Shown piece by piece: positions 10,223-20,749 of a stretch of 64,000 bases of DNA (positions are counted from its first letter, which is position 1; each line of letters starts with the position of its first letter). A program made the translations under genes and the position numbers. Location of the stretch: assembly GCA_033064195.1 (NCBI GenBank), contig JARBJD010000120.1:1-64000 (forward strand), given 5' to 3'. The stretch is from Blattamonas nauphoetae. Lineage: Eukaryota > Preaxostyla > Oxymonadida. A model generated the notes under the pieces. It searched no databases and was not told the DNA's origin. It saw nothing but the letters and a program-made list of their open reading frames with translations.

Positions 10223-11063
10223 ACACAGACACGAGCCAGCGATCGTTTCGAACCGTTCTGGCTTCTTTTGGACAACACCCTTTCTTCTCTTTGTGATTGT
10301 GACAGCCTTCACCTTCCCCACGTCATCTCATCTCTCCAATCTTGATTCTCGCCGATCCATCAACACATCACAGATTGTTCCGACCATCTTCTCTCGACCC
10401 AACTTTCACGCCTCATCCTGTCTCTGATCCAACTCCTCCCGACATGGTTAGGACGTCCATTCACCACACACCCGCCACTCTCTTCCTATCCCTCGTGGTT
10501 ACACAGCCTAAACGAGCAAAACATCCCATTCATTTAACTTCGAATTTAGAGGCTCTGCGGAAGAACTCGGCACAAATAGAGGTGGAGTGGTTTTTCTGGT
10601 TGATTTTGACGATGCTGACGAAGGCACCACGACAGCGTCTTGTGGAAGTCTAGACGAATCATCACTATTTCATCTCCTCACTCGATGTTATCTGCTCCCC
10701 TCTGTTTATTGAAAAGCCGAACGGTAATTCGCTATAAATTTCTTTTGTTTGAACTCATTGTGGCCGTCAACTCGGATTGGACAGACCGATCTGGATGTGT
10801 CCGAGGTCGAAAGCAAAATGAAGGGGGAGATGCTGTTTGACCGTGTAATAAAGGTTCCACAGAATCATTTCAGAGATGAATATTTGAATAGAATCAACAA
10901 GAGAGGGAGAAATGAGCAAGGAAGCATGTAAAGAGAGATACACACAAAAACACTCAGTGCAAGCACCGAGCTTGTAAAGAAACGATAGTTAACAAAATAA
11001 TGTATGAAAGGGGATCATCCCAAATTGAAGATACTATCGGGAGATCTGTCTGACCAGGGCTGA
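10223..11063. other. No gene seen
   Basis: 840 bases of mixed-composition DNA between the ARM-like gene and the tail-to-tail cyclin gene. Frames of 60-105 codons are present without motifs. Confidence 0.45.
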
Positions 11064-11903
11064 TCAAACTGAATGGTGTAATAAGATCCAAATAGCATGG
11101 AGAATGCCGTATTCGTATTCAGTCGTCCCCACATGCCATCCTAGTGTCCTCAGAAGGTAAATTTCGCTCCGATTAAGATCACCAAGACAGACGGAGAAGA
11201 GGCTCGCAAAAAAGCGGTTGGAGGAGGGCCTGTCGGTGTTAATCTTATGGGCGACCATTAGAGCACATAATAAAGCCATAGAGAAGTTATTTTCGGTGAG
11301 AGAGAACGGGAATTTCACGTGTCCTGAATCCACAGCTCGGTGGAGGAAGAGCAGGGCTTCCAGAACCTCGATAACACGAAGATTGACTTTGTTGACAGTG
11401 ACTGTGAGTACAGTGTACGCGATGGATGATATATGGTGACTGGTCTTCAGTTCTTTGTCCGTAGTGGGTTTCCATGTTGGGTAACATGGGGCTTGTGCTG
11501 TTGAGGAAAGGAGACCGTCTCCAAGGAATCGGATTGATGATAGAGTTGGCTGGGAGGGTAGCGGTGAGAGGGAGGAGGAGGTGTGAAGAAGAGATTTATT
11601 GTGGAGGGAGAACGCGACTGAATTTCCAAGATAATGGGAGAGATTGCAGAGTGTTTGAGAGGATGGAATCGTTGAATCTTGGACTGGAACAATTGCAGCC
11701 TCTGAAAAATTGTGTTTTGGGAGAAGGCGTGGTATTTGGTTTGCCTGGTCAGAACCTTTCTTGTAGTGTTGAAAGTTGCGAGGTTTCACGCAGAGGGGGT
11801 TGTGATCAATGGAAAAATGAACATAATCCTCACAAAGAGCGAGCGAGGGATCCGGGAATAATACTGTTGTGTGAGGGTGGGCGTCAACAAGGAAGCTCGC
11901 CAT
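11064..11903 (-). CDS. Pho80-type (PHO85-like) cyclin
   Basis: 279 residues in one exon. The first ~155 residues are low in motif content. The C-terminal ~120 form a cyclin fold of the Pho80/cyclin-P kind: VLEALLFLHRAVDSG (the 'yi.R' helix), LTENNFSMALLCALMVAHKI, then the D-x(5)-N and DLNRSEIYLLRTLGW signatures. In this family the domain activates a cyclin-dependent kinase in nutrient or cell-cycle control; that role is inferred from the fold. The N-terminal extension is rich in Ser, Pro and His and probably disordered. The ATG at 11903 is the first in frame. No intron is needed. An alternative is another cyclin-box protein, but the spacing fits the Pho80 group best. Confidence 0.75.
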   Translation of the reverse strand: MASFLVDAHPHTTVLFPDPSLALCEDYVHFSIDHNPLCVKPRNFQHYKKGSDQANQIPRLLPKHNFSEAAIVPVQDSTIPSSQTLCNLSHYLGNSVAFSLHNKSLLHTSSSLSPLPSQPTLSSIRFLGDGLLSSTAQAPCYPTWKPTTDKELKTSHHISSIAYTVLTVTVNKVNLRVIEVLEALLFLHRAVDSGHVKFPFSLTENNFSMALLCALMVAHKINTDRPSSNRFFASLFSVCLGDLNRSEIYLLRTLGWHVGTTEYEYGILHAIWILLHHSV

Positions 11904-12090
11904 TAGATCTAACCTTACTTTGATTTAAAGTTTGATGACATTACATAATTTTGAATTTCCGCAACATCTCGTCTTCTTCAATGGCAACTCATGAACCAGT
12001 ACTTATCATCTTAGAATTCGACGAGTGTATCTCGAACCATCGATTCAAGCGTTTCAACTGACGATCTGTCCCCCAACCGAACTTCTGGGA

Positions 12091-13464
12091 ATGGCTCCAC
12101 AATTGTTTCGTCGTCCAGTTTTCCGTCGGTTCTATGCAGGGCGCTTTTCAATGATCGGATGGATTGATTTCATCTTTCTTGCCCTCGAAATCGCAATTCC
12201 ATTCATCATTTTGTTCTCTATGCCAAGTGTGTTCACAACATTTTTGAACTAACTTTCAATATCTCTTCATGTTAATCAATCAATTTCTGATCTTATTATG
12301 GTATTTCAGGCTTTTGGATTCGAGAAAAGTCGTACAACGAACCTCCTCTCATTTTTCCAACAAATCAATGGGCTGTCGTTCTTTCAGATGGCACAAATGA
12401 ATTTTTCGACACCAGCATCACCGCCCTCTCTCTTCTTCATCCAATGGGTGGAGTCTCGTCATTCGTTTCTGAAGGAGTTTTTGATGAGAACCAGGACAAT
12501 CGGATCGACTATTTAAATATTGACGCAAGAACATGTGTTCCTGTGCCGCCAGTCACGCCTTGGATGAGTGCAACCTTCGTCTACTACCCCAAACTTCAGT
12601 TTATTGTCTGCCACTTGTCTTCTGCATTGAAATACTCTCTCTGGCTCTTTGGGTTTAGAATAATGTGAAATTGTCAACCGATGTCGCAGTTGTTATGTCC
12701 TATCAAGGAAATGGAGCGACTGCGGTCACGACAGAAGTTTGTTCTGCATTTATTTCTCTTTATTCACGTTTTGTTCTCCTTAATTTACAACACACACCTT
12801 CAACATTCCTCTATTTCATATATCATCTCATTTTTCTGCTTTATAGGGTCAAATTGAGTTCACCTCTCTCAAACCTCTTCCACTGTACACTCACTTCAAT
12901 AATACTCCGTTCATCAACACATCTGTATGCTTCTTCTACGTGTCATTCATATTACTTTGAATATTTCACTTCATCTTTTTCCTTTACTCCATGTCGTCCC
13001 ATAATGATTTTACTCGATTTCTGTCACTTTCAGGCCTCTATCACAACAAACCTTCTCTCCCCGGAATATGTTCAAAACAGACTAGCAACTGATCCTGGTA
13101 TATTTCTCATTCCATCATCCTTCTTTCAGTTTCGGCACAATTCGTCCCAACATCAACTCCACTCATCACTCACACCACCACTCCGACATCCTGCTTCACT
13201 TTTCGCGCGACAGTTCATATTTCTCCTTTGAAGATTTACTACACGCCCGGTTTCTGGGAAACGATGAAGCATGCGTGGATAGACTTCTTTGCCGTGTTCT
13301 GTCTGTGCTATCTCATCCTCAATCGAATTGAACAATACATCTTTGATCACCAGTTGCTTTCAACAATGGTGAGAGATGAGGAACTTCCATCTGCAATGGC
13401 ACAGGTTCATGCAACAAGTTTTACTTCTTATGTTCAAGCAGTTGAACACCCGCATCATCTTTGA
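12091..13464 (+). CDS. TMEM231: TMEM231-like ciliary transition-zone membrane protein
   Basis: Six exons with GT-AG introns at about 12227-12309, 12606-12658, 12737-12846, 12925-13033 and 13098-13129. The last is only 32 nt. The start MAPQLFRRPVFRRFYAGRFS is followed by a hydrophobic segment, then FWIREKSYNEPP and VFDENQDNRIDYLNI. The end is IYYTPGFWETMKHAWIDFF with a second membrane segment and NRIEQYIFDHQLL. These match the layout of TMEM231: two membrane helices around a lumenal/outer domain, the acidic NQDG.MD-like segment and the YqPGFWEmvKfAWvQY signature. TMEM231 belongs to the MKS/B9 complex that gates entry to cilia and flagella, which fits a flagellate. The exon joins are inferred from frame and splice sites. 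Confidence in the family is high because several separate signatures fall in order. Confidence 0.85.
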
Positions 13465-13512
13465 ACATAACTTGATATGTTCGATCTTATTTCGTCCTTA
13501 TTTTGAGATATA

Positions 13513-13695
13513 TTGTCGTCATTCGTGATGATCATCTCTCACCCACCAAATTCTTTTTTCACTTCATCCAAGTTCTTTTACTCGAGAACTGATCGTTCCT
13601 GGGAGGCTGAACAAGCTCTTCTTTCCAAAAAAGGCGATATCATTTGTGCAATTTGTTCCCGAATAGGACAACGTAAGAACAGAAAACTTGTCTAA
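13513..13695 (+). other. Short coding-like stretch after TMEM231
   Basis: The end of this 60-codon frame (DRSWEAEQALLSKKGDIICAICSRIGQRKNRKLV) has coding-like composition, including a CAIC pair. No partner exon was found. It may be a last exon, a tiny gene or chance. Confidence 0.2.
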
Positions 13696-13725
13696 CGATC
13701 AGTCGCCGTAGTGAAGTGGTTTTTG

Positions 13726-15310
13726 TTAGATTGTATTGCGTGTGAACGTCAATTTGATTGATTTCTCATCAAGGAGCGTGTTATGTGCCATGCACATGCA
13801 TTCCACTGCTTCATTGATGTTCTTAAACTTCACCAACGCCATCTTCTTTCCTGCATGGTCATACACCTTCACCTTCTCGATTGCCCCTTGGCTGCCCAAG
13901 TGGCGAACAATCTGCTCTTCTGTTGTGTTGTTGCTGAGGTTAGCAACATGAAGGGTCTCGCTTGGTGAGGCGGTGTTTCTTTGACCGTTTGCGGAGGCTT
14001 TAATTGATCGGTTGCGTTGTCTGTCGTAGTTACGAGTATGGGGGTCGGCATTATCGGGATTTTGAGTGTTTTTGATGAATGCGTTGCGAGAGACTGAAAC
14101 TTCAAGGGTTGATCCAAAAAGTGGGACATTTCGCAGAGCATTCACCGCGCGTCCTGCATCTTCTGCATCGGAAAACTGAATAAGGGCTGTCTCGGGTTTG
14201 TTAAAAAGGATCTTAATGCATGTGATGGTTCCGTAATTACTGAAGAGATTGAATAGTTGATCGCACCCAATTTTGTCTGAAGGGATGCGATTTACGAGGA
14301 GAACAGGGTTACGGGCGTACCCAGGGAAAGTAGATTGAGGGTTCTGTTGGGGAGTGGTCATAAGAGACCCGCGATAGTTGTGGTAATCGTTGCCTTGTGG
14401 GAGGTTGGGGTTGGTATAGTCGCTGTGGCGAAAATAAGAAAATGGGAGAAGGAAGAGGAGGGAGATATCGAAAGGGGAGAGTGAGGACGATTTGGAGACA
14501 TACACTGATTTATTGGAGTTCTCGCGGACGTCCAGGTTGGGAGCAATGCTATCCTCAATGCTCAGTGTGCAGCAGTTGGAATAGATGTTCTTTCCGTGGA
14601 GGTGGTGCTTGGCATTCTGTGCATCAGCTGGGTACGTGAATTGGATCAAAGCTTGAACATCGTCCGACTTTTGGAAGATCACAATTTTCTCAACAGACTT
14701 GCGAGGAGAGGTATCAAAGCGGTTGAAAATTTGGGAAAGGACGTTGACATTGATATCGTATTGGACGTTTGTAATTGTAAGATGCAGGATGTGTGTGTGA
14801 CCGCTAGTTTCCGGGTTGGGAGCTGCGATTGATTGGCGGAGTGAATATGTGACATAGATGGTAGCTCCTCTAAAAACAAAGAGAAGAATGGGTTAGGAAC
14901 GGGAAGAGTGATATTAGGGTGGATTGAAAAGGAAAATTCGAGGGGAGACGTGAATGTGAATGTGGTGTGAAATAACGTGAATAGCACATAATTGAAGATT
15001 TAAAGGGTAAGAGAACACACTGGACGAGAAGACCAGACTGGGAGTATGTTTTGAAGAAGTTCGTTGCAGATGGTAAGTCTTGGAACTGCATTACGAACTG
15101 AGAGTTGTGGCGGAGTTGAGAACATGACACGACTTTGCCAAATTGTTCTCCAATGCGGATGAGGTCAGGCTATGAATGAACTATCAGAAAAACTCAACTG
15201 ATGCAAACAACGGATAGTGTTGGGGGCACATTTCGAAGATGGATGACTTTGCTTGGAACTGGTGTTCCAGAGAATTGGCGGGATGGCTTCGGGCCTGGGT
15301 TGTTATACAT
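13726..15310 (-). CDS. Polypyrimidine-tract-binding protein (PTB/hnRNP L family), four RRMs
   Basis: The ATG at 15310 starts MYNNPGPKPSRQF. RRM1 follows (SKVIHLRNVPPTLS, a 42-nt intron at 15170-15211, then LIRIGEQFGKVVSC). Another intron precedes RGATIYVTYSLRQS. RRM2 runs over ~14820-14580 (HLTITNVQYDINVNVLSQIF; CCTLSIE). After a probable intron near 14430-14504 come RRM3 (VLLVNRIPSDKIGCDQLFNL; IKILFNKPETALIQFSD) and RRM4 (LHVANLSNNTTEEQI; KMALVKFKNINEAV), ending SIKLTFTRNTI. Order, spacing and the 'KILFNK..TALIQ' and C-terminal 'FTRNTI' signatures match PTB, which binds CU-rich RNA and controls splicing and mRNA fate. Assignment to PTB rather than hnRNP L rests on the RRM2-RRM3 sequence. Intron boundaries are inferred. 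The pyrimidine-rich 3' splice sites of this genome would suit such a factor. Confidence 0.85.
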
Positions 15311-15616
15311 AGGATAGGGGATTCTACAGAGGAGAATGAGACGGGAGAGAATGACAAGAGTGGAGTGAAGGTCAGACAGATCTTGAAAGATGAAACAGTG
15401 GGACAATGGAAAACTCACATTCAGTATCATGTTAAATTGGTAAAGTTTTTCCGTATATGAGGAAATTAAATGAGTTATCTCCTATTCATGCAGAAACACA
15501 GGAGATTGACTTTATGAAAAAAGATGCGACCTCGTTTGGCAGTTGAAATGATTGGAAAACTGGCAACTCAATAAATCCTAAGTAGTTGGGAATATCACTC
15601 TCTGGAGAATAGTGGT
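15311..15616. other. Intergenic between PTB and RNase T2 genes
   Basis: About 300 bases with no supported feature. It must hold the PTB promoter at its left edge and the RNase T2 terminator at its right edge. Confidence 0.4.
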
Positions 15617-16336
15617 TTAATCTCTGTAGCAGCTATCAGGGATTGTGGGGAGGTAGAAGCTGGCGGCGCATTTGGAGGCATACTTGCGCACATAATCGGA
15701 GCCTGGCTGAATAAGAGGAAGTCCAGCCTTGTGGTCAAAGATGAGATCGATTCCGCTGAGGTAGACCTTCTTGTTGATGGTGAAGCATTCGAACAGGCAA
15801 TCGACACCAAGAGCAGCTTTCACAGCTGCGGCAACTGCGGTCTTTTGATACATCTTCGAGTTGCTGGGGATAAAGCCAGCGCGGCGGAGGATTCCCTGGA
15901 GATCGGCCTTTTCGTGGGCGGCAATGGTATCTTTGAAGTAGTCACGAATTGTGGGCATGAGGTCGGTGGAGCAGGTGCCGTGCTTCTCCCATTCGTGCTT
16001 GTAGAAGCTCTCATCAGTGTTGATGTTGGAAATCCAGTTCTTTTTCAAGTTGGGCAGATCTGAGATTTCTTTGATGTTGAATGGGTATGAGGAGTTGCAA
16101 TCTTGTGGCCATTTTGAAGCATTGTAGTTGGCCCACAGTCCGTGGATAGTAAATTCGTTTGTACCGCGGATGGGTCCAACACCAGCCTTGGAACCATAGC
16201 GAAGACATTGCGTTGCTGCGTACATGGTGGACAAAAAGAGCATGTTGTAGTCACCAGGCTCATAGTTAGCTTCGCATTGATCAAGTCCGGAGAAAGCGGT
16301 TCCCTGTGTGAGTGCCGTAAGGATAAGAGCTATCAT
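15617..16336 (-). CDS. Secreted/lysosomal ribonuclease T2
   Basis: I choose the ATG at 16336 because it gives a signal peptide (MIALILTALTQGTAFS) right before the mature domain. The frame is open ~110 codons further upstream, but that part overlaps the end of the S41 protease gene. The mature protein of ~220 residues carries both catalytic boxes of RNase T2: CAS I FTIHGLWANY and CAS II HEWEKHGTC, each with its histidine. It also has cysteines at the usual places (DCNSSYPF, CLFECFT). T2 enzymes cut single-stranded RNA through 2',3'-cyclic phosphates in vacuoles, lysosomes or outside the cell. The length is normal for the family. The downstream neighbour on the same strand is PTB, with no functional link. 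Confidence 0.93.
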   Translation of the reverse strand: MIALILTALTQGTAFSGLDQCEANYEPGDYNMLFLSTMYAATQCLRYGSKAGVGPIRGTNEFTIHGLWANYNASKWPQDCNSSYPFNIKEISDLPNLKKNWISNINTDESFYKHEWEKHGTCSTDLMPTIRDYFKDTIAAHEKADLQGILRRAGFIPSNSKMYQKTAVAAAVKAALGVDCLFECFTINKKVYLSGIDLIFDHKAGLPLIQPGSDYVRKYASKCAASFYLPTIPDSCYRD

Positions 16337-16443
16337 TAATTTTTGATCTAACCCATAGTTCAGTCTGAAAACACGTATCGAACGGAGCTCTCTTCGACAA
16401 AATGAAGTGAGAATGAAGAAAAGATCATGAAAAAAGCTTTTGC

Positions 16444-18743
16444 TCATTGGATAGGGACGTAATCCTTCGTTCGTTTCAATTTTCGATTGCCTCTTCTTCT
16501 TCGTTGAAGAAGGCATAAGATAAGCATCGAGACCAGCCCTGCCACAACAAGACTGGCAAGTATGACAAACAAAGCGATCAGCCACTTTGGAATCCCTTTG
16601 GTTATTGGTATTGGCTTCAGAACAGGAACAGGAACACAAGCCCCGTCTTTCTCGTAATAACCATAATCGCATCCAACCTCAACGCATGTCTCCATGTCAA
16701 ACTTCGCATTTTTGCATACATGTCCAATAAATCGATGTTTTTTATTTGCTTTTCGACGCTTGTCGCACTTCGGGCTTGTCTTCATCATCCCGTCATCGCA
16801 TGTGTGATAAACTGGTTTCAACGTCGTCATCAATTGGTCAAGAGTTTCTGGGGTCACCTCGGGATACGGGTGGTAATATCGGAGAATATGGGATGGCTGG
16901 ACAGGTTCGAACTCCCAGAGGGTTCCTTTCGTCGCTGGATCGAGAGAATAAACAATAGTGTGGGTAAAAGACATTTCTGTCGTGTTTCTGGGGAAATAGT
17001 GAATGGGAGTCTCCTTCTTCAATCCTTGAGCAACCTGGTTTGTTCCTTCAACTCCAAAAACTGATCCTCCACTGAACTCACCAATATCCACGTTTTGTGG
17101 TTCAGAATCAAGGGGATACCCACCCAAGTAAACCACTTTCCCAACCTTGTACGTCTTTGCGATCTTGACAAAGAGTCCGCACGCAGAACCGCACATTCCG
17201 TCCACCAGGATAATCACGTCATCTGGATTGTATAAAGGTCCCTTTCTTTTATTTTGAGAGTTTTTCCAATGCTTCTTGACGGCTGAAGGGATATAGTCTG
17301 TCCCAACATTGAAACGGTATGATGTTTGAAAGTCGCGTGTGTACCGAGTCCCATTCAGATAAGTGAACGGTTTAGCAATGGTATTGTTAAATATTGACAA
17401 TTTCTGGTACGTCACTGGATCGACAATGTATTCATCACTTACCGACATGTATTGGTGGTACATTTCTCGCCATGCCGTGTGTTGGTTGTCCATTTCTGGA
17501 ATGTATGGCCAAATATGGGGGAAGAGGAAATGGAGGATCTGATTCTCAAGCGCAACAAAGCCACCTGCGTTTCCTCGCAAATCAAGAATCAGCTTTTCGT
17601 TGTTTGATTTGTAGAAAAGCTTCAATACTGAAGCTGTGTGATATGCAGTGATTTCAGGATCCTCTTTGCCGAAGGCTGTGATGCGGAGGACACCAACTTT
17701 GCTTTCTGGATCAGAAACACCAAAAATATTGTCTGAATTCGACGCAAGGACGTACTTGTTTTGGTTTTTCAGAAGTGTCGCTTTTTTTCGAATATTCTCG
17801 TTTGCAATCCTTCGGTGTGGTCTTTCCATGTCAAGAAGTGTGTTGTCCATTGTGCGGAGTGCGGTTTGCGGTGATACGAACTGAGGAAGCTCGTCTTCGG
17901 AGTTCGTTTGTTGTCTCAGTGGACAAACCTCATCGATGGACGTCACGTTCTTCGCAAAATTGAAGAAACCAACGAATCGGACGGCGACTTTCTGTATCGT
18001 GTTATTCAGTTCAACTTCCATCCAAACTTTGTCTGTGTTTCTTGCTGTGCCTTTCCGGTCAACAAAATTCATCCGAAGTGCGCGATTGAATCGATTCGTT
18101 GGCCGTTTCGCTTGAAACACATACTCCTCTGCCCATTCGTGGAGAAATTGAAATGGGGTTTTGTCATCGAAGACCTCCGTTAGACCCATTTTGATAATTC
18201 TGGCTCCGTTCAGTTGAATGGAGGACTTCCGTTCATACCATTGCGTCAAATCTTTATGGTCCTCGTTGTTGATGAGATAGAGATGTGGGATATCGTTTGT
18301 ATACTGGATATCGAAATGGTACGGGAAAAGATATGAGAATGCGGCTGCGCACGGTGGATAGAAATTAAAATGCGCATCTTTAGCTCTCGAGATGAGTGAA
18401 TCGATTGACTGATAGAATTCTAGCATGGTCGTGAAAGAAGTTGGATCAATTTTATCTAATTCTTCGAGGAGATCGATCTTGGCCATCTGACTCGATGCTG
18501 GAGGATTTCTCAGATGATCCAAAAAAGAATATTCGTTCAAAATCTCTCTCACAGTTCGGAGGGTATCAGTAACTTCCGCTGAGGTGGGCGAATACTGAAT
18601 AAAGAGAGATTTGATAGAATTAAGAGAAAGACCGGCCATTCATTGAAACATTCTTTCATCACGTCAATATCAATGAAACCTGGGGAAATTGAGCATTTTG
18701 CCCGAAGCTGGGCCACAAATAAAAAAATCAACGCAAAGAGCAT
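16444..18743 (-). CDS. S41-family (C-terminal-processing-like) protease, membrane anchored
   Basis: Two exons joined by a 38-nt intron (18595-18632). Exon 1 begins MLFALIFLFVAQLRA, a signal peptide, and continues SPGFIDIDVMKECFNEWP. After splicing the frame runs YSPTSAEVTDTLRTVREILNE and onward for about 700 residues. The core shows LILDLRGNAGG and VDGMCGSACGLF; the serine in GSACG is the expected nucleophile of S41 peptidases. A cysteine-rich stretch (residues ~620-670), a membrane helix (WLIALFVILASLVVAGLVSM) and a basic cytosolic tail follow, so the protease domain should face outward or into the lumen. The alternative start at 18639 would lose the signal peptide and use intron sequence as codons. 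An S41 pseudo-enzyme is possible, since the full dyad was not traced. Confidence 0.85.
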
Positions 18744-18759
18744 TGCGACAATTGAATCG

Positions 18760-20574
18760 ATGAAAATGTTGGTTCGATCTGTCTCATCAATCTCAAATCA
18801 AAGCATGGCGCTATCATCACAGGCTTTATCTCGCTTTTCTCAATTTAATCTCAATGAAGACGATCAAACTGAATTTTCAAGTGGAGCAAACTCAATAGCT
18901 CTACGCACGAAACATCGCTCGGTCCTCTCTGATCTCACGAATAAGACTCAAAATTCATCATATCAACCAGGAACTCATCCTCAGGATGAATTGGAGGTTA
19001 GTTTTCCTTTTCATGATCATCTCAGGATGCTCGCCCAGCAGTCGAGAGATTCCTCTCGTCTCTCCAAGATTCCTCTGATGTAGATGTTGCCAAAAATATC
19101 AAAGAATTGTCTCACCTTGTTTTGGAATGTATTCCCCGTCCATAGTTCTCACTTTCCAAGATAAATCTCTCTATTCCGAACCTTTTCTACAACTGAATGG
19201 AATTGATCTCCTCCTCCTACGCATCAAAGACACAGACAACTCAAGACTCATTGTATGCACATTTATATGAGATTTGTTTAGACATCAGCCTTAATCCTCT
19301 TCTCCAATCTGATCGAATCCAATCATGAGGTCGGACTAGCCATCTCGTCAAGCGGATTGTTGACTCAAATCAGCGACTATCTCACATGGAACGATCAAAG
19401 CATCACCAAAGAAGTTTGATCCTTTCTTTCCCATTCTCTCTTTGTCATCAAGTGTTTTTTCTGTCTCGGAAACATCGCCGCAGAATCGATAGATTTGGTC
19501 GATCAAATTGTCCTAAATACGACACTCTATCCCAAACTTGTTCCATTCCTGAGGACAGACTCCCCATATCTCCTCGAAGCCCTCTTCCTCTTCGTCAACC
19601 TGTCTCGTCTGAACCGCGAATATCCACCGTTTATGGAACTCCTGCCGCCCTTAACTGACATTCTCAGTCAATGTTGCACGGAATTATGGGTCGATTTCTG
19701 CATCAACGCCCCTGAAACTGTGGGAATGAATCCCCTCGCGGATTGTCTCAGGACCCTCGCACGACTCATGCAACATAATCCGCCCGTCTTTGCTGCTCTG
19801 CACAATCGTCAGACACTCAACGATATTCATCAGATCCTCTCAGCGTCATTCCCCAATCACATCGTCATCCCCGCAATCGCCCTTCTGACCAGCATGCTCT
19901 CCTGCGACGCAGTCGACGAAGATGTCATCGAAGCATTTGTTTGTGAACTTCTGAACATTGGCGTTTATACAAGTGTCGAAAGATGCTACAATCAATGTAT
20001 CGATCAGATCTGCAGATTTCGGGAAACAGACACGAAATACTCCATCGAAACCTACGACGAGATACAATCCCTAATCAGTAGAATCTTATTATTCTTCACA
20101 ACATCCTGCATTAATGACAACATGCGTCAATTCTTCGTCGAATGTCGCGTCGTGTCGAACTTTGAGCGTTACTTGCTATTTGCCACACCCAAGAATTTAT
20201 TAGAACTCCATCGCCTTCTTGACACGTTGGTGGACGACGATGATGTCTTGATCGCTTTGGTTGAACAATGCGACATCGCGTTCCTCTTCTTCCGATTCCT
20301 AACCTTTCCAAGCCGTAATCTCTCACTTTACGAGACTATTCAGCTATTTCATCGCTTTTTGACAGTCATTCTCTCGAGAGTCCAACTAGACGATCCGTCT
20401 TCACCCAACCCAGTGTACACGCAGTTCTGCCACAAAATCAAACAAATAGGACTTATGGAGATCCTTCATCAGAAAGAAGCCCATACCAACGGGCGAACTG
20501 CTGCGATGCTGAATGATGTCCTTGTGAAGCTCAACGCATTGCAAGAAGAAGACGGTGACCATCCATTCTCGTGA
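18760..20574 (+). CDS. Importin-alpha-like ARM-repeat protein
   Basis: Multi-exon gene with very short introns at about 18988-19018 (29 nt), 19118-19150 (~32 nt, boundary uncertain), 19251-19281 (29 nt) and 19420-19460 (~39 nt). Exon 1 encodes a Ser/Gln-rich N-terminus (MKMLVRSVSSISNQS...). Then come helical ARM repeats: DARPAVERFLSSLQDSSDVDV, TSALILFSNLIESNHEVGLA, CFFCLGNIAAES, VDQIVLNTTLYPKLVPFLRT and LADCLRTLARLMQHNPPVF. They end at ...LQEEDGDHPFS. The CLGNIAAES and LTNL-like repeats resemble importin alpha, a nuclear import adaptor. The acidic C-terminus fits loosely. No clear importin-beta-binding basic stretch is seen, so a general ARM protein is the alternative. The start codon lies 16 bp from that of the divergent S41 gene. 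Confidence 0.65.
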
Positions 20575-20749
20575 TAAAAGAACTGTCGTGACTTCATCCG
20601 TGCATCTGAGTCAGCTACGTGGATGTCTGCGTCATTTCACATTCACTACTCTTCCATAAACATCTCATTTTCTCAAAACGAAGAAATGCCAGGTTCAATC
20701 ATTTCGACGATGAGAAATGCCCGAGTAAAAATGGAGAAAAGGGGGGAAA

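Noticed and set aside
19116-19157. A 17-nt intron (gtattccccgtccatag) in the ARM gene
   Set aside because: A 32-nt intron ending at the next ag (tttccaag) keeps the same frame and fits the usual minimum length here.
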